Origin: Epiperipatus broadwayi
Taxonomy: Eukaryota; Onychophora; Udeonychophora; Euonychophora; Peripatidae
DNA: 64,000 bases
Assembly (NCBI GenBank): GCA_028023455.1
Contig: JAQFVV010006220.1
Span: 8,849,852 to 8,913,851, forward strand
Direction of reading: 5' to 3'
Under the pieces are notes generated by a model. It saw nothing but the letters and a program-made list of their open reading frames with translations, was not told the DNA's origin and ran no database searches. The position numbers were made by a program, and so were the translations under genes. Shown here piece by piece: positions 37,035 through 48,959 of this stretch; within the stretch, counting starts at the first letter, position 1; each line of letters opens with the position of its first letter.

Positions 37035-37760
37035 TTATTTCTCTTCTCTTTCTCTAGCATTTATCAACATTGCTTTTGATTTTACTTTACTAAATGCAAT
37101 CCCTATCTCTTTATCCACCCTTATGCATGTCTTCAGCATAACTTCTATATCTTCCCTACTTTCTGTGTGCAAAAATATATCATTAACAAATAAAAGACCT
37201 GATAATATATACACTCCCTTGCCATCTAATAATGGTATCTCTATTTCTTTTCCTACTCTTTCTACTGCTCTTTCCATTTTTCTTAAATATAACAAAAACA
37301 AAATAGCTGACATAGAACATCCTTGGCTTAGTCCCACCCTACTTTTAATTCTAACTGATTCTATATTTTTTAATTGATACATATAGTAAATATTTTTATA
37401 CAATCTCTTAATAAGATCCACCAAAGTTCCATTCATTCCCAAATTTACTAAACTTACCCATACCCTATTTCTATTTATTCTATCCTTTGGCTTTTTTATA
37501 TCTATAAAGATGATATATAACTGTGTACCTGTATTCCTACTCATTTCTACAAGTTGTGTGACTACAAATAAACTATCCCCTATTCACCTATCCAAATGAA
37601 AACCTCCTTGCATTTCTCTCAATATATAAATTGTTTTCCATCCATTTTTCTATCCTTCCAGCCACCATATATTCCAAAACCTTATATAACACTGCCATTA
37701 CAACTATCAGTCTATAATTCTTACTTTTTTCTTTAAATGGTAGCCTTACTCTTGTATTAT
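37035..37760 (-). pseudogene. Reverse transcriptase domain of the 36-39 kb LINE
   Basis: An open frame of 169 codons (37544-37035) holds the palm: motif A IIFIDIKKPKDRINRNRVW (catalytic Asp present), VNLGMNGTLVDLIKRLYKN, motif B GLSQGCSMSAILFLLYLRKM, motif C GLLFVNDIFLHTES, and the thumb lead KEIGIAFSKVKSKAML. In motif C the usual F-A-D-D is F-V-N-D (37179-37190): the first catalytic Asp has become Asn, which would abolish polymerisation in known enzymes. Upstream, KNYRLIVVMAVLYKVLEYMV (about 37.72 kb) is the NYRPISL fingers block, in another frame and separated by a frameshift near 37.62 kb and a stop. The ATG at 37544 is not the true start, only the first Met after a stop. Confidence 0.9.
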
Positions 37761-38599
37761 TCAGATATCTTGAAATTCTCTCTTCTGTGCCATCTTATTA
37801 AAACATGATAATAGATTTAATTTTGTCCTATTTCCTAAATTCATCACCATCTCTGCTGCCCATCCATATAAATTTCTTATCTTTCCACTTTTCCAGTTTT
37901 TTCCCTGCCTTATTCATTTCATTTTCTGCAAACCTAATATTTCCATTACTATATGCTTTTATGTTTGTTATCATTCTGTCCTTCACATCAAACATCTTTT
38001 TCATATTCATTACTAACCTACACTCTTTTTCCTAATCGAGTAATACTATTTCTCCCTCCTCTACATTCCTTTTTTTTAAATTGGTTCTCAAATTTTTTGC
38101 TCTCAGTTATTCCACTTTTATTAATATCCTCCAATAGTTAATTTCATTCTCACTCTGTAATTATCTATTTTAGCCAACTTATTTTTTAAAAATATTTTTT
38201 CTCTTTAATATTAATTTCTTTTTTACTTTCTTTGTTTTTAATAGCACATTTATATTCACTGCATGCTTTTGTCCTCTCTTTTACACTTTTACTAATTCTC
38301 ACTTTTCTATTACTTTTATTCTTCTGAATATTTTCAACTAAAACCCTATTTATCACTTTTTCTACTTCATGACACCAGTCCTTATATTCATCCCCAATAA
38401 TCTTCCATATTTTCTTCTAATTTTTTTTTTATTTTTCTAACATATTCTTATCATTAATTTTCCATTCACATCTTTCACTGGACTTTCTACTTTTATTACC
38501 ATTTTCCATCATATTATTAATCATCTCTATTATAAAAAAAAAAAAAATGCATACTTTCTTTTCATTATCAAATACTTTAATTTTCTGTATTTTATTCAT

Positions 38600-39130
38600 T
38601 CCCTTTTTCTTTACTAATATATAATCTATTGTAAGAAAGATATTATTTCCAGACCATGTGTATTGCCCTCATAAATATCTGATAAATTTCCAATGCTCAA
38701 ATTCACTCTCTTACAACAAAATTTCAAAAGCTGTCCATTCTCATCCATGTCATCAATTTCTTCAATATGCCCATTCATATCCTCTATAACCATTATTTTC
38801 CTCTCCCTTTTTTAAACTGTGTATATCCTTAACTAGACATTCATATATGCTACTGTACCAGTTCATTGTAGTTTAACTATTATCAGTGGCCATATGTACT
38901 ATAGCCACTATCCATTCTTGTCTTCCTAACCTTATCTCAAACCACAAATATTCTTGTCACTTAACAGTATTTATTTTTTGTCATAATTTCTATACCATCA
39001 CCCCTTTTCTGTTCTATTTATACCCTGTCATGCCAAATCGTCCAGGATAGGTTCTTCTTCTCTTAGATATGTTTCTACTACTGAAAAATATCTCAAGCTC
39101 TTCATTTTTAACTACTTTATTTAATTTCAG
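38600..39130 (-). pseudogene. APE endonuclease domain of the 36-39 kb LINE
   Basis: Minus strand, several frames: SVVETYLREEEPILDDLA (39.1-39.05 kb) corresponds to the TETxLRExE block; GINRTEKG-WYRNYDKK (39.02-38.97) to the NRxxxxGGGIGI block; VIEDMNGHIEEIDDMDENGQ then LLKFCCKRVNLSIGN (38.80-38.69) to GDFNGH...ENGxxLxxFCxxxxLxIGN. The catalytic GD of GDFN reads ED here. A stop breaks the IDYILV block near 38.62 kb. The domain nicks target DNA in active relatives; this copy cannot. Confidence 0.75.
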
Positions 39131-39142
39131 CCACTTTTCTTT

Positions 39143-39435
39143 AGTAATTAATGAATACTAGAAGACTTGTGCATAAAATATCTATCTAATTCCTAATTAT
39201 TCAATATCCATAGACTAGTTTCTAGCTTATGGCTTTCATTATTGGGGAGTTTCGGATCTAAGAGCACTGCATCTGAATCTTAGCATCTAATGCAAACATC
39301 TAGCAGTCACCTTGAATTAATGATAAAGCTATGAGATATGATGGAAGCAGAATAATTTTTCAATCTGAACTAAGTGGTTTGTATAGTCATACAGATGTGA
39401 ACCCAATTCAGTATCTATACATTTTGGTGTCTTTG
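39143..39435 (+). repeat. AAACATCAC-family repeat lacking its left end
   Basis: It starts abruptly at AGTAATTAATGAATACTAGA where the LINE ends, then runs through GAGCACTGCATCTGAATC, AAAGCTATGAG and CCCAATTCAGTATCTATAC to GGTGT. The missing left part suggests the LINE junction cut it. Confidence 0.8.
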
Positions 39436-39491
39436 CTTTTTTAACAATTACATCATATTATTCTATGGACAGGATTGATATAAAACCACTG

Positions 39492-39860
39492 AAATATCAC
39501 ATGATCACCATTCCCTATGCTTACATTAGCCTTTAAATCAATGGAAAACTTTTCAGACAGTAGTGCTACACAGTGCAAGTCATAGTAATCAATGACTATT
39601 AGAAGAGTTGTGTATAAAATACCTACCTATATATGTCTACTTATCCCATATCTTATGGTTAGTTACTAGTGAGATGCTTGAGATCTGAGAACACTGTACA
39701 TAAATATTAGAATCTTATGCAACTAGCCAGCAATCACCTTTTACATACTTAGTTAAATATAAAGCTATGAGTCCAAGATGAAAACACAATGTTTTTAATT
39801 CAAGCTAATTTACTTGTATAACCATAAAGTTCTGAATTCAATTTAATATCTACATTTTAT
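39492..39860 (+). repeat. AAACATCAC-family repeat, fullest forward copy
   Basis: It begins TATCACATGATCACCATTCC and CTATGCTTACATTAG, then AATGGAAAACTTTTCAGACA, GTAGTGCTACACAGTGCAAG, TAGTAATCAATGACTATTAG, the GAGAACACTGTACATAAAT block and AAAGCTATGAGTCCAAGATG to TTCAATTTAATATCTACATT. About 370 bp, non-coding. Confidence 0.8.
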
Positions 39861-39892
39861 TTTTCTTGTTTATTTTATAATCAATCATCATT

Positions 39893-40067
39893 ATTACATA
39901 GTCACATGATTACTTTCCTATACTTACATAAGCTGCTGAAATAATAGAAAACTCTGCAGACAGAGGTGCATCTCAGTGCAAGCCATCATAATCAAATAAA
40001 TGCTAGAAGATGTGTAAGCATAGGAATTGATCATGCTAGGTTTTAGTGTTTTTATACCAATATTGCA
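39893..40067. mobile_element. Short AAACATCAC-family copy with inverted termini
   Basis: About 175 bp. The left end CACATGATTACTTTCCTATA then CTTACA is matched inverted by the right end TGTAAGCATAGGAATTGATC then ATG. The middle keeps GAAAACTCTGCAGACAG and GTGCAAGCCATCATAATCAA. It shows that the family has terminal inverted repeats of roughly 27 bp, pointing to a DNA-transposon origin. Confidence 0.65.
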
Positions 40068-40091
40068 CATAGAATAATAGTAACTGTGGTA

Positions 40092-40460
40092 ATTAAATAA
40101 CCAAGAACATCAAAATGTATAAATATAGACCTGGGTTCAGATCTGCATGACTATATAAGTGAATTAGATCATATTGAAAACAGTACTGTTTTTTCATCTT
40201 AGGCTCATAGCTTTATATTTACTAAATAGGTAAAAGCTGGTTTCTGGAAAATTGTTTTAAAACCTAACAAATATGTGCAGCCACAAGTTAGAAACTAATG
40301 TGGGTTTATTGGATGAATAGGCACTAAATAAGGATTTTATGTACTAACCTTATAGAATCCAATGATTATCATGTTTCACACTGACTGGGGTACTGTCTGG
40401 AGAGATTGCATCTGTTTGAATTGTGAAAACATAAGAAATGGTGATCACATGATGTTTTAA
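40092..40460 (-). repeat. AAACATCAC-family repeat, inverted copy
   Basis: Reverse-complement order: CTGGGTTCAGATCTGCATGA, GGCTCATAGCTTTATATTTA, GGATGAATAGGCACTAAAT, ATCCAATGATTATCATG, then the terminus GGTGATCACATGATGTTTTA. It forms an inverted pair with the forward copy at 39.49 kb, enclosing the short copy at 39.9 kb. Confidence 0.8.
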
Positions 40461-40469
40461 TAAATCAAA

Positions 40470-43400
40470 CTATTATTTTCCAAGGGAATTGAATTAAGTA
40501 ATAAAAATATTTGTCATTTTCAAGATGGTTTGTTATTGCTTTCAACCAATCCTTATTCAAATTAATATAGTAATGAGAAATATTCTAAAACAATTAAAAG
40601 TATCACAAGTGGTATTTTCTAATGTTACTTTTACATGTTACTATCCAATAGATAAAAACCTTGAATAAACAATTGACATTTTTATTAAGTACAACTCTTC
40701 AATGAACATATTTTTATTATTATGATAGGTATCACATTTTTCCTTATTTACATACAACTTCATGGTATATTGGTTCTATATTTTTTTGTCATATCAAAGA
40801 CCAGAATTCAAGTTGGGATAATATTGTTTTTTTAGCTAGATGAAAATTTCAAAACAAGCTCAAGATTTTATATTCAAATAATTATCCCTTAGGCAATCCA
40901 TTTATTTTTTTACTTATTACAACAGACTCATGTAAAATCCATACTTAAATAATTTTTACTGTAAAGATGAATTTGTGTATGTGTGACAGTTTTTGAACTA
41001 GTGATGTGACTCGGATAATAATTATTCATCAGTAATTTAATCATAACTATTTGTAAGCTGATAACAAGTATCTCATCTTTTGTATCACACTGCAATCATT
41101 ACATTATCTATAGATTCTAATTTAATTAATAGTCCTCCATAATTTTCTGCACTGATTGAAGAATGATGGGGTTGAAAGTTAAAGAGTTATGGATTGAAGC
41201 TGAGTTATGGATTGGAAACTCAGTTTGTCACTTCTGGTGCCCAAACACTTCATAACCTTACAAGTGACTAGCCATTTGATAATATCTCTGTATAGTGCTG
41301 TGTTAAAACGGTGAATCTAAAAAATAAACATTCCTGGGTCAGAGCTTGACTATTATTTATGATTCTCAAACATTGCAGGGATTCAGTAAAAGCATGATAT
41401 AGCATGATGATAAGTGGAAAATAAAGAATTAAGGTTCCAGTACTGATTCTCAGCTGTAAATTGCAAAAAAGATAGCTTAAACATATTGAATGTATGTGTT
41501 AAATGCTCAATCAGTCTCTACAATGATAACACAACATCCTAAGAAATTAGTTATATTATTATTTATTGATTTTATAAAACATTTGGTCTCAGATTAATAT
41601 TATCTTCTTACTCAAAGTACTCTTCTTTTAATACCTATATTTTGGTTCAATTTTACCAATCTTTTAAAATAATTTTATGTGGAACATCTATCATAATAAA
41701 AGCTTATGCAAATGATCAACTTGCCATATTTTTCTAAAACCCTTATCATTCAGTAGACTAGTAAACAATTTCTTCTTCAGTGCTTTTCTTTGAAGGATTA
41801 TGAGAGAGATCTCTTGCCATACAATAAGCTAAAACTATTTTAGTTTTTACATTACATATAAAATTTTTATATTAATTTAATCCAAGTTGTTAAACATATT
41901 CTAATTTACCTTTGACTCCATTTCAACCTTCCTAAGAAATTTTACTGTTTGCATTCTGTATAAATGTGCATATATTTTCAATAAAATTCTATTATTTAAA
42001 ACGAATAAATTTGTCTGCAATAGTATTTTTTTTTAACAATTTTTAATTATTTGTAATGGAAATTTTTTGCACAAAATATTGAAATAAATACATTACATTT
42101 CAAAGTTCAATGAAGTTTCACCTTTTAATTATATATAAGACCCAAGCAAATCTTTTATTAATATTTAAATATTACTTTCACTTGTATATGCTGATTATTA
42201 ATTGAAATTATACAGCTTTTAAAATAATTTCCTATTTGATTGTTTAATTTATTTTTATTTTAAAAACTGCAATAAATTAAAATAAATAAATATCCTAATT
42301 ATTATATATATCTAAAACAAATATTAGTGTATATAAATTAGGCAAGGCAGGCAAGAATTACTTCTCTTTAATTAACCCTACTTTTGCTCTTATAATAACC
42401 AGAAAATGGATTCATAATCTAATATTCTTTGCAATTTAAAGATTAATAATAATATCCTTTATATGTACAAAATAAATACTGGTATGTGTACAAATATGCA
42501 CATATATGTAAATTAATATAAAACAAACCATTCAATTTTTTCTTTTACCTTTCAAACCTTATTAGTGAACTTCCCTCTTCTTACCACCAATTTTACATTG
42601 CAATATTTAAAATTAAATATTAACAAACAACCCCTTACTGCATCATATTATGAATTTTGAAAGAAATATAAAAAAGAATTGAATGATTTTTCTTATATAA
42701 TAAATAACAAATACATTGATCACATTATTAAAAATGAAATAAAATAAAAAAATGTTTTAAAAAAAGGTGTTAAAAATAGAAATAAAAAGGAAAATAGAAA
42801 TTGCAATGATGAATGGATATAACAATTTATAAAAATATTTATATTAATATAAATAAACTTTTGGCAAAACTAATTAAAAAGTGCAATAATAATTTACACT
42901 ATCAATAAAACAAAAAAAAAGTACAACATAAAATGCTTACTAAATAATAATTTTAATGAAAGCAAATGTAATAATAATAGTAATCTTTTGATAAATATGA
43001 AAATATTAATAATAATGATAATAATAGTAATTATTTAAATTATACAGGGAGAATTCATATGAATAAAAGTAAAAATGTAGTGATTTGTAAATAAATAAAT
43101 TATTTGCAGAAAAATAAGAATGAATTAAAAACTAAGTTATAGGAACATTAGAATGATAATATTTAACTTTTTAAAAACAAAATTATTATGAAACATAAAA
43201 AGTTTGATATTAAAAATAATTACAAAGAAAGAAGTATAAAGTAGGTATTGCATATTAAAAAGTTAAAATCAACTTTAAATAATAATGAAAATTTTGTTTT
43301 AATTATAGAAAAATAAAATAAACATTTTATGATGAAATTGTTTATAAAAATTAAATATAAAAAAATGCAACATTTAAAAACTTTATTACATTTGAATTTA

Positions 43401-46080
43401 AATTATTTTAAAGTTAAATGAGTAGAAAATGATAAGTGTTCATTCTGTAATATGGATTGATAAGTTAATAAAGAATAATTTATTCTGAAAATGGCCAATG
43501 AGGTTGACTAAAAATTAACTATTATTGTGAATAAATTTTTCTATTATAAAACAAGAACAATCATTTATCTTTATAGTTTGTAATTATTTGCAAATGGAAA
43601 AATGAAATAGATTTTACAGATGAAAATGATTTTGAAGTTTATATATGAATACATACTTTTAAAAAATTATTATCTTTTGTATTATTCAAAAAATATAATC
43701 CATTCATTTTTATTCCATATCCCACATCAAAATATCAAAAAATAATACACACTCATTAGAAAACATGCTAATATAGAAAATTTATTAAAATTAAAAATAA
43801 TCTCTAAATAATAACATCTCATGATTAGGAAAATTTAAACTTTTTATTTATTTATGAAATATTACATTTTATTCTTTTCTAATTCATGATGATGTTTTTT
43901 TTTAATCCTTCTAAATTTATAAATATATTGCATTAGTACTTTTTTAATAAGTTGAAGATTATGCAAATTTTTTAATATAAAAATATCAAATTATCATCAT
44001 ATTTCTTGTAGTGGGTTTTATAATAATACTTATAAATAATATAACAATATATAGCACAGCATTTCAAGTCTGAAAAAAACATTCTTAATAACAAAGGTTA
44101 ATTTTATATGAAAACCAGTTCTCTGTTTAAAATTTGCAATTAATATTTAAAACTTAGAGCAGCTTTTTACTCTAACATTAACTTTTCTAAAAAATAAGTA
44201 AGTAGAGATTATCAGACTCTTAATTGTATTTAAATTTCCAACTTCAGATCAATTTTTGGCTTTTGCCTTTCTCAATGACATTTTATGACACAAAGTTGGG
44301 AACAAATAGTCAATCATCCAGAAAACACATTTAACTTTATTATTCAAATCAGCTTAAGGTTTTAAATTAAGTGCTTTGTTGATATTATTAATAACATATT
44401 CTAAACATAATATTTGAATTTGCACAGAGCATCATAAAAAAGCTCTAAAGAAAACAAAATGTATGATGATTTTTGTCAATTTTTAATTCTTAAAATGATT
44501 CAGTTGTTATTAAAGAATTGCTTTCATATGCACAAGACTACAATAACATTGCTTTAATCATAATTACTTTAATATCTGGAACTTTATTTGAAGAGTGAAA
44601 GAAAATTTGAATTATGATTATAACAAAAAAAAAAGAATTAATCTGAATAATCTGAATATCTTTAAAATTTTGATAAATAATATTACACATTAAATTATGA
44701 ATTGAGATTTTCTTTAAAATCATAAATTGATTATAAATATAGATTACATGTAGAATATACATTTTATTAGTATTAATTTGCATATTATATATGTTTGCAG
44801 AAAATTTGAAAAGATTCCCCTAATTTTAACTAATCACTTATGACTATTATAGAAAACATAAATTATCTTTTTATCAGATATTCTAATATTATCAATACTT
44901 AAACTTATATTTCAGAATATGAAACTGCATACTATCAAATGCATAGATAAACATTGTTTCTATATATTTATTAGAATTTTCTGTTTTTTTTCTTGATTGA
45001 ATTTATAGATTCCAAAAGTAATATTAAAATTATTATTTTCAAATTATCAGTAAATAAATTCTCTCCTATCAGTTTATTGATTTGATGTTCAAAAATAAAG
45101 TAAAATTTATCTGCCAAAATCAGCTTGTATAATATATATAATTAGATTATTTTACGTATTTTTCTCATATTGCTTTCATTAGAATTAATAAAAAAAATTC
45201 AAAGTGAAGTTTATTTTCTCATTAAGTTATTAACTTTGTTTTTAAGAATCTTAAAGATATTGTTACAGTTTTTTTACACTTACTCCAAGCATTAATATTA
45301 CAAATTTTATTATTTATTCAATTTACAAATTTTGTTTAATCAAGCCATTTTTAGAAACTTTTTCATAGTTTTATAATCTATCTATATTCAATCAACAATT
45401 TATTACATAAATCATTGACATCCTCAATAGTATATATATTATACCAATTAAATTGTCTAATAATATTTTGAAATAGTGTTTTATCAATTTTATAAATACT
45501 TTGATATCAGATGATAATCAGATATTTTTATTTTTATCAATAATACATTTAAAAATTGTATGCATTTACATTATCATAGAAGAATATAGATATATTTGAG
45601 TAATCTGAGCAATTATTTAAGTTTATAAAAATTTTGGAAAATTCTTCTAAACATAATATTCATAATTATTGCAGATTTAATCATTTATATCTTGATTTTA
45701 TTCTGAGAATTGTGATTAAAAATGTTTATATATAAAGTTTTAAATATTATACTCATTTTGAGAATATCAAAAGTAAAGATAAAAATTTATATAAATCTTT
45801 TTTGTTTGTTAATAATTTGATGAGACATCCTGGGTTAATAGATGAATTTAAAAAAATTGTTTTTATCTTTCTTATTATATTTTTTCAAGATTAAAATCTA
45901 ATTGCAAATAATTGTTGTTATCTTAGATTCTAATGTGTTTTTTAATTCTCTCACAAAAATTATTTTGTAGTCTTTTTATTTCTTTTAATATTTTTTATTT
46001 TATTTTTTTCTACTGTATTTTAGTTTCCTATCAGTTTTTATAATTAATCCATGTAATGATAAAAAATTTAATAATAGAGC
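40470..46080. other. AT-rich desert
   Basis: 41.1-41.5 kb is slightly less AT-rich and contains a local duplication (GAGTTATGGATTGAAGCT / GAGTTATGGATTGGAAACT); it may be an old repeat. From about 42 kb on, the sequence is dominated by A/T runs. A 19-bp piece of the AAACATCAC family (CCTGGGTTAATAGATGAAT) stands alone at 45829. No gene is supported. Confidence 0.45.
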
Positions 46081-46092
46081 CTAATGAATGTA

Positions 46093-46486
46093 ATATAAAT
46101 GGAACTGATTTCATTTCTATATGCTACCAATATAAACATCCCTTTTCTTTCTCAAAACAATACTGAAGAATAGAACAATATTTTATTCCTATACTTCTAA
46201 GTCTTATAAGGCATTTTTTCTGACTTGCATCACAATTCAAAATTATATACATTCAAACCAGATGTGAGCAGTTTTATTTATGAAATCTTATAATGACCAA
46301 TAAATCACAGGTAAAAATTTTAATTTAACTCTAAATTATATCACAATTTAGGAAAAGATGCCTTATGAGACTTGGGATAATAGGGATAAATGATCATTTT
46401 ATTTTTGCAATGTTTTCTGACAAAAAAGGATCATTTGTTGCATTTACTTTGACAGCACACAAAAATGAAGTCAGTTCCATTTATAT
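46093..46486. mobile_element. Diverged foldback MITE, TA-flanked
   Basis: The left arm starts ATATAAATGGAACTGATTTC and the right arm ends GAAGTCAGTTCCATTTATAT. A second matched block deeper in the arms is TAAGTCTTATAAGGCAT against ATGCCTTATGAGACTTG. Arms of about 140 bp align with many mismatches, so this is older than the MITEs at 23.4 and 24.5 kb. TA borders both ends. Confidence 0.7.
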
Positions 46487-46489
46487 TAT

Positions 46490-48880
46490 GTATATATTAT
46501 GCAAAACATTTTTTAAAAACTATTTTTTATTGCAAGCAAACATAATTATATTTACTAGTATTCCAGTTTTGTATATACATTTTTAGTAAATTTATAAAGA
46601 TGGTTTCTATAGCAGCTACCTTATATAAAAATTTGTCAAGATATAAAAAATTTCATGAATGAAAAATTTTCATTCACTAATTCACATGCCCTAGGCAAGT
46701 AGAGTGCCAAAACTCAAAGCTTGTGCCTTAGGATAGATTCTTAATGGAGGATCATTTCAGATTAACTGAATGGAATTATTAAATGATTATTATGCTACTA
46801 ATGTGCTAGGATATCACTTAAATTCTTGACCAATTAACAATATGATAATTATATTGATCTACTTTATAACATGAATCAATAAGATATTTTGCCAAACTGA
46901 ATAAGACCCTTAGATACATGCACTCAAAAGTATATTAAAACATGAAACCATGTTATAAAAAAGAAAATAGTACCAAAAGATTTAGGTCACCTGAACTCAG
47001 AACTTCTAAGATAATTAAGATAAAAATCCTAATGTAAAAGTAATTTACTCTTCTGATAAAAGTTACACTACATTTCAACCCACTTTCTACAAAGCTGAAA
47101 GAAATATTTTTTTAAAAAATTTTATTCTCTCATTAATTTGTGTGAATATATTAAAATGAATAAATTTTAGTATTTTTTTTTTCATCATTTATTTTAAATA
47201 TATATTAAAGTTTTAATTCAATTTTTTTTTTTTTTTACAATTTCTCAATTATTTATAATCTTAACAATAATTTAAAAGAACAAAATATTTTTGTCTTATA
47301 CAAAAGCTCATTTATTTTCCAAAAATATAAAATAAAGTGTAATAGTTAACAATCAAAAATATATATTGGCTTATATTTATAAATAGATATTTTTATTTTA
47401 AACATCAGTTTATTATGAACTTCTTTATTTGTCTATTTTCAGAGTACCTCCTAAAAATGTCATCTATTTCAATTAATGACATAAAATTATTAACTAAACA
47501 GCAGTACTTCAGATAAACTTCCAATTTTTATAAAATTGCATGGATCCATTTAATAGTTTCTCATATTATATGAAATAGAAATGAATAACTTTTAAAAAAC
47601 ATTTAACTCTTCCAATGTATAATCATTAATTTTAATGAGAAAGTATGATAGCAAGATCATGTGATCTCAGTTCATTGGATGTAATATTATTATTGCATCT
47701 ACTATTATGAAGGTATGTCTTTTTTTGATTAGTATAAAATAGAAAAATCAAAGAATTTATTATATTTGATATATAAACAATAGAAGTAACAGCGTAGAGT
47801 TTGAACCTGACTTTTTAAATAGAAATTTAAGGTGAACTTGGATAAGATTTCATGGATACAAGAAATTTCAATTAAATTATAAAAAAATACTGATTGTTTT
47901 CTATAGAAGTTTGTGGCTGAACATAGAATACAATGGAGAGCCACCATTAGGCAAACTATCAAAATCTTTAAAAAAGTAAAATTTGCTGAAGATATTAAAA
48001 AAACAGAACTTGTGAGTTTTTAAACAACAGAATAAAAGAACAGTATATATTATATGGATATATTGTTGGTTTGTAGAATCATTGTAAAATTTATCTTTCA
48101 ATTTTTCTGAGTTATAATGGGCATTACAAGAACTGATAATGATGGTGATATTTTACTACTTCATAACATAAATATTGATTTCAGTTATCATAATTATCTT
48201 AAAAAGTTCTACTACACTTCAATGTTCCAATGTGCGACATAATAACATAAATTCCAACTTAGGAACAATATATGTAATTTTAAGAGATGGTTTTTTTCAA
48301 AACATTTCCCTAAAACTGATTTAGAAAAAAAAAAACCCAATTATTTAAATCTCTTTTAATTAAAATTAATAATTTTTGACATAAAATAATATTTGTCAAT
48401 TATTTTAAAAATTAAATTAATTAATACATAAAAATATTCACAAAAAATTATAGTTACATATTTCACAGTTTATAAAGTGTCAGAACATATATTACAAATA
48501 ATTCTCTATAGTTATCATATATGAATATGTTTATATATAAATGTGATTTCACAAAGATAGTTTATCTTCAAGATATTTTAATATTTTATGTTTAAGACAA
48601 TAGTATTTTATGCTGATGATAACTAAATCATTATCAATATTATTAATTGTGTTAATCATAATATGTAGGTTAAACAACAGACTTCACAGAAGAAATGTGA
48701 AGAAGGCATTTGACAATAGCCAAATAATGAGATGATTGAGCATTTGCCCATTTTTGTTTATCATCAAGCTTAGAATAACTAGACACCTATTTCTGACATG
48801 TAGTTAATTAGATTTGCTGTAAACTAGTTATCTGAAAGAGAATACTTGTCAATTTGAAACCTAAAAAAATTCAATTTTTT
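46490..48880. other. AT-rich stretch, nothing identified
   Basis: A/T-dominated DNA. The short minus frames near 47.8-48.1 kb are of random character. No paired repeats were seen. Confidence 0.45.
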
Positions 48881-48884
48881 ATTT

Positions 48885-48945
48885 TGTTAGGATTTAAACT
48901 TAGAATAGAGAATATATCAGGCATATGGGCTAACCCAAAGACAAG
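48885..48945 (-). repeat. tRNA-derived SINE relic
   Basis: Minus strand TTGGGTTAGCCCATATGCCT resembles box A. AAGTTTAAATCCT, about 30 nt on, resembles box B (GGTTCGAATCC) and is followed by an A-rich tail. Old and truncated. Confidence 0.35.
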
Positions 48946-48959
48946 AGTTTTCAACATAT

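Larger units (their letters stand above)
35960..39135 (-). mobile_element. Nearly complete but inactivated APE-type LINE
   Basis: Strong strand asymmetry (plus strand C/T-rich, minus strand A/G-rich) marks the element from about 35.96 to 39.13 kb. Read on the minus strand it carries, in order, an endonuclease (39.1-38.6 kb), a linker, a reverse transcriptase (37.76-37.0 kb) and a C-terminal GH-RM type segment (36.7-36.6 kb), then a probable 3' untranslated part. The 5' end stops inside or just before the endonuclease, next to a fragment of the AAACATCAC repeat that lacks its own left end. That suggests insertion or deletion at this junction. Many stops and frameshifts make it inactive. Target-site duplications were not found. 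Confidence 0.85.

Noticed and set aside
37123-37377. Plus-strand open frame over the LINE reverse transcriptase
   Set aside because: It is the complement of the minus-strand RT frame; its serine- and leucine-rich wording follows from the C/T bias of that strand.
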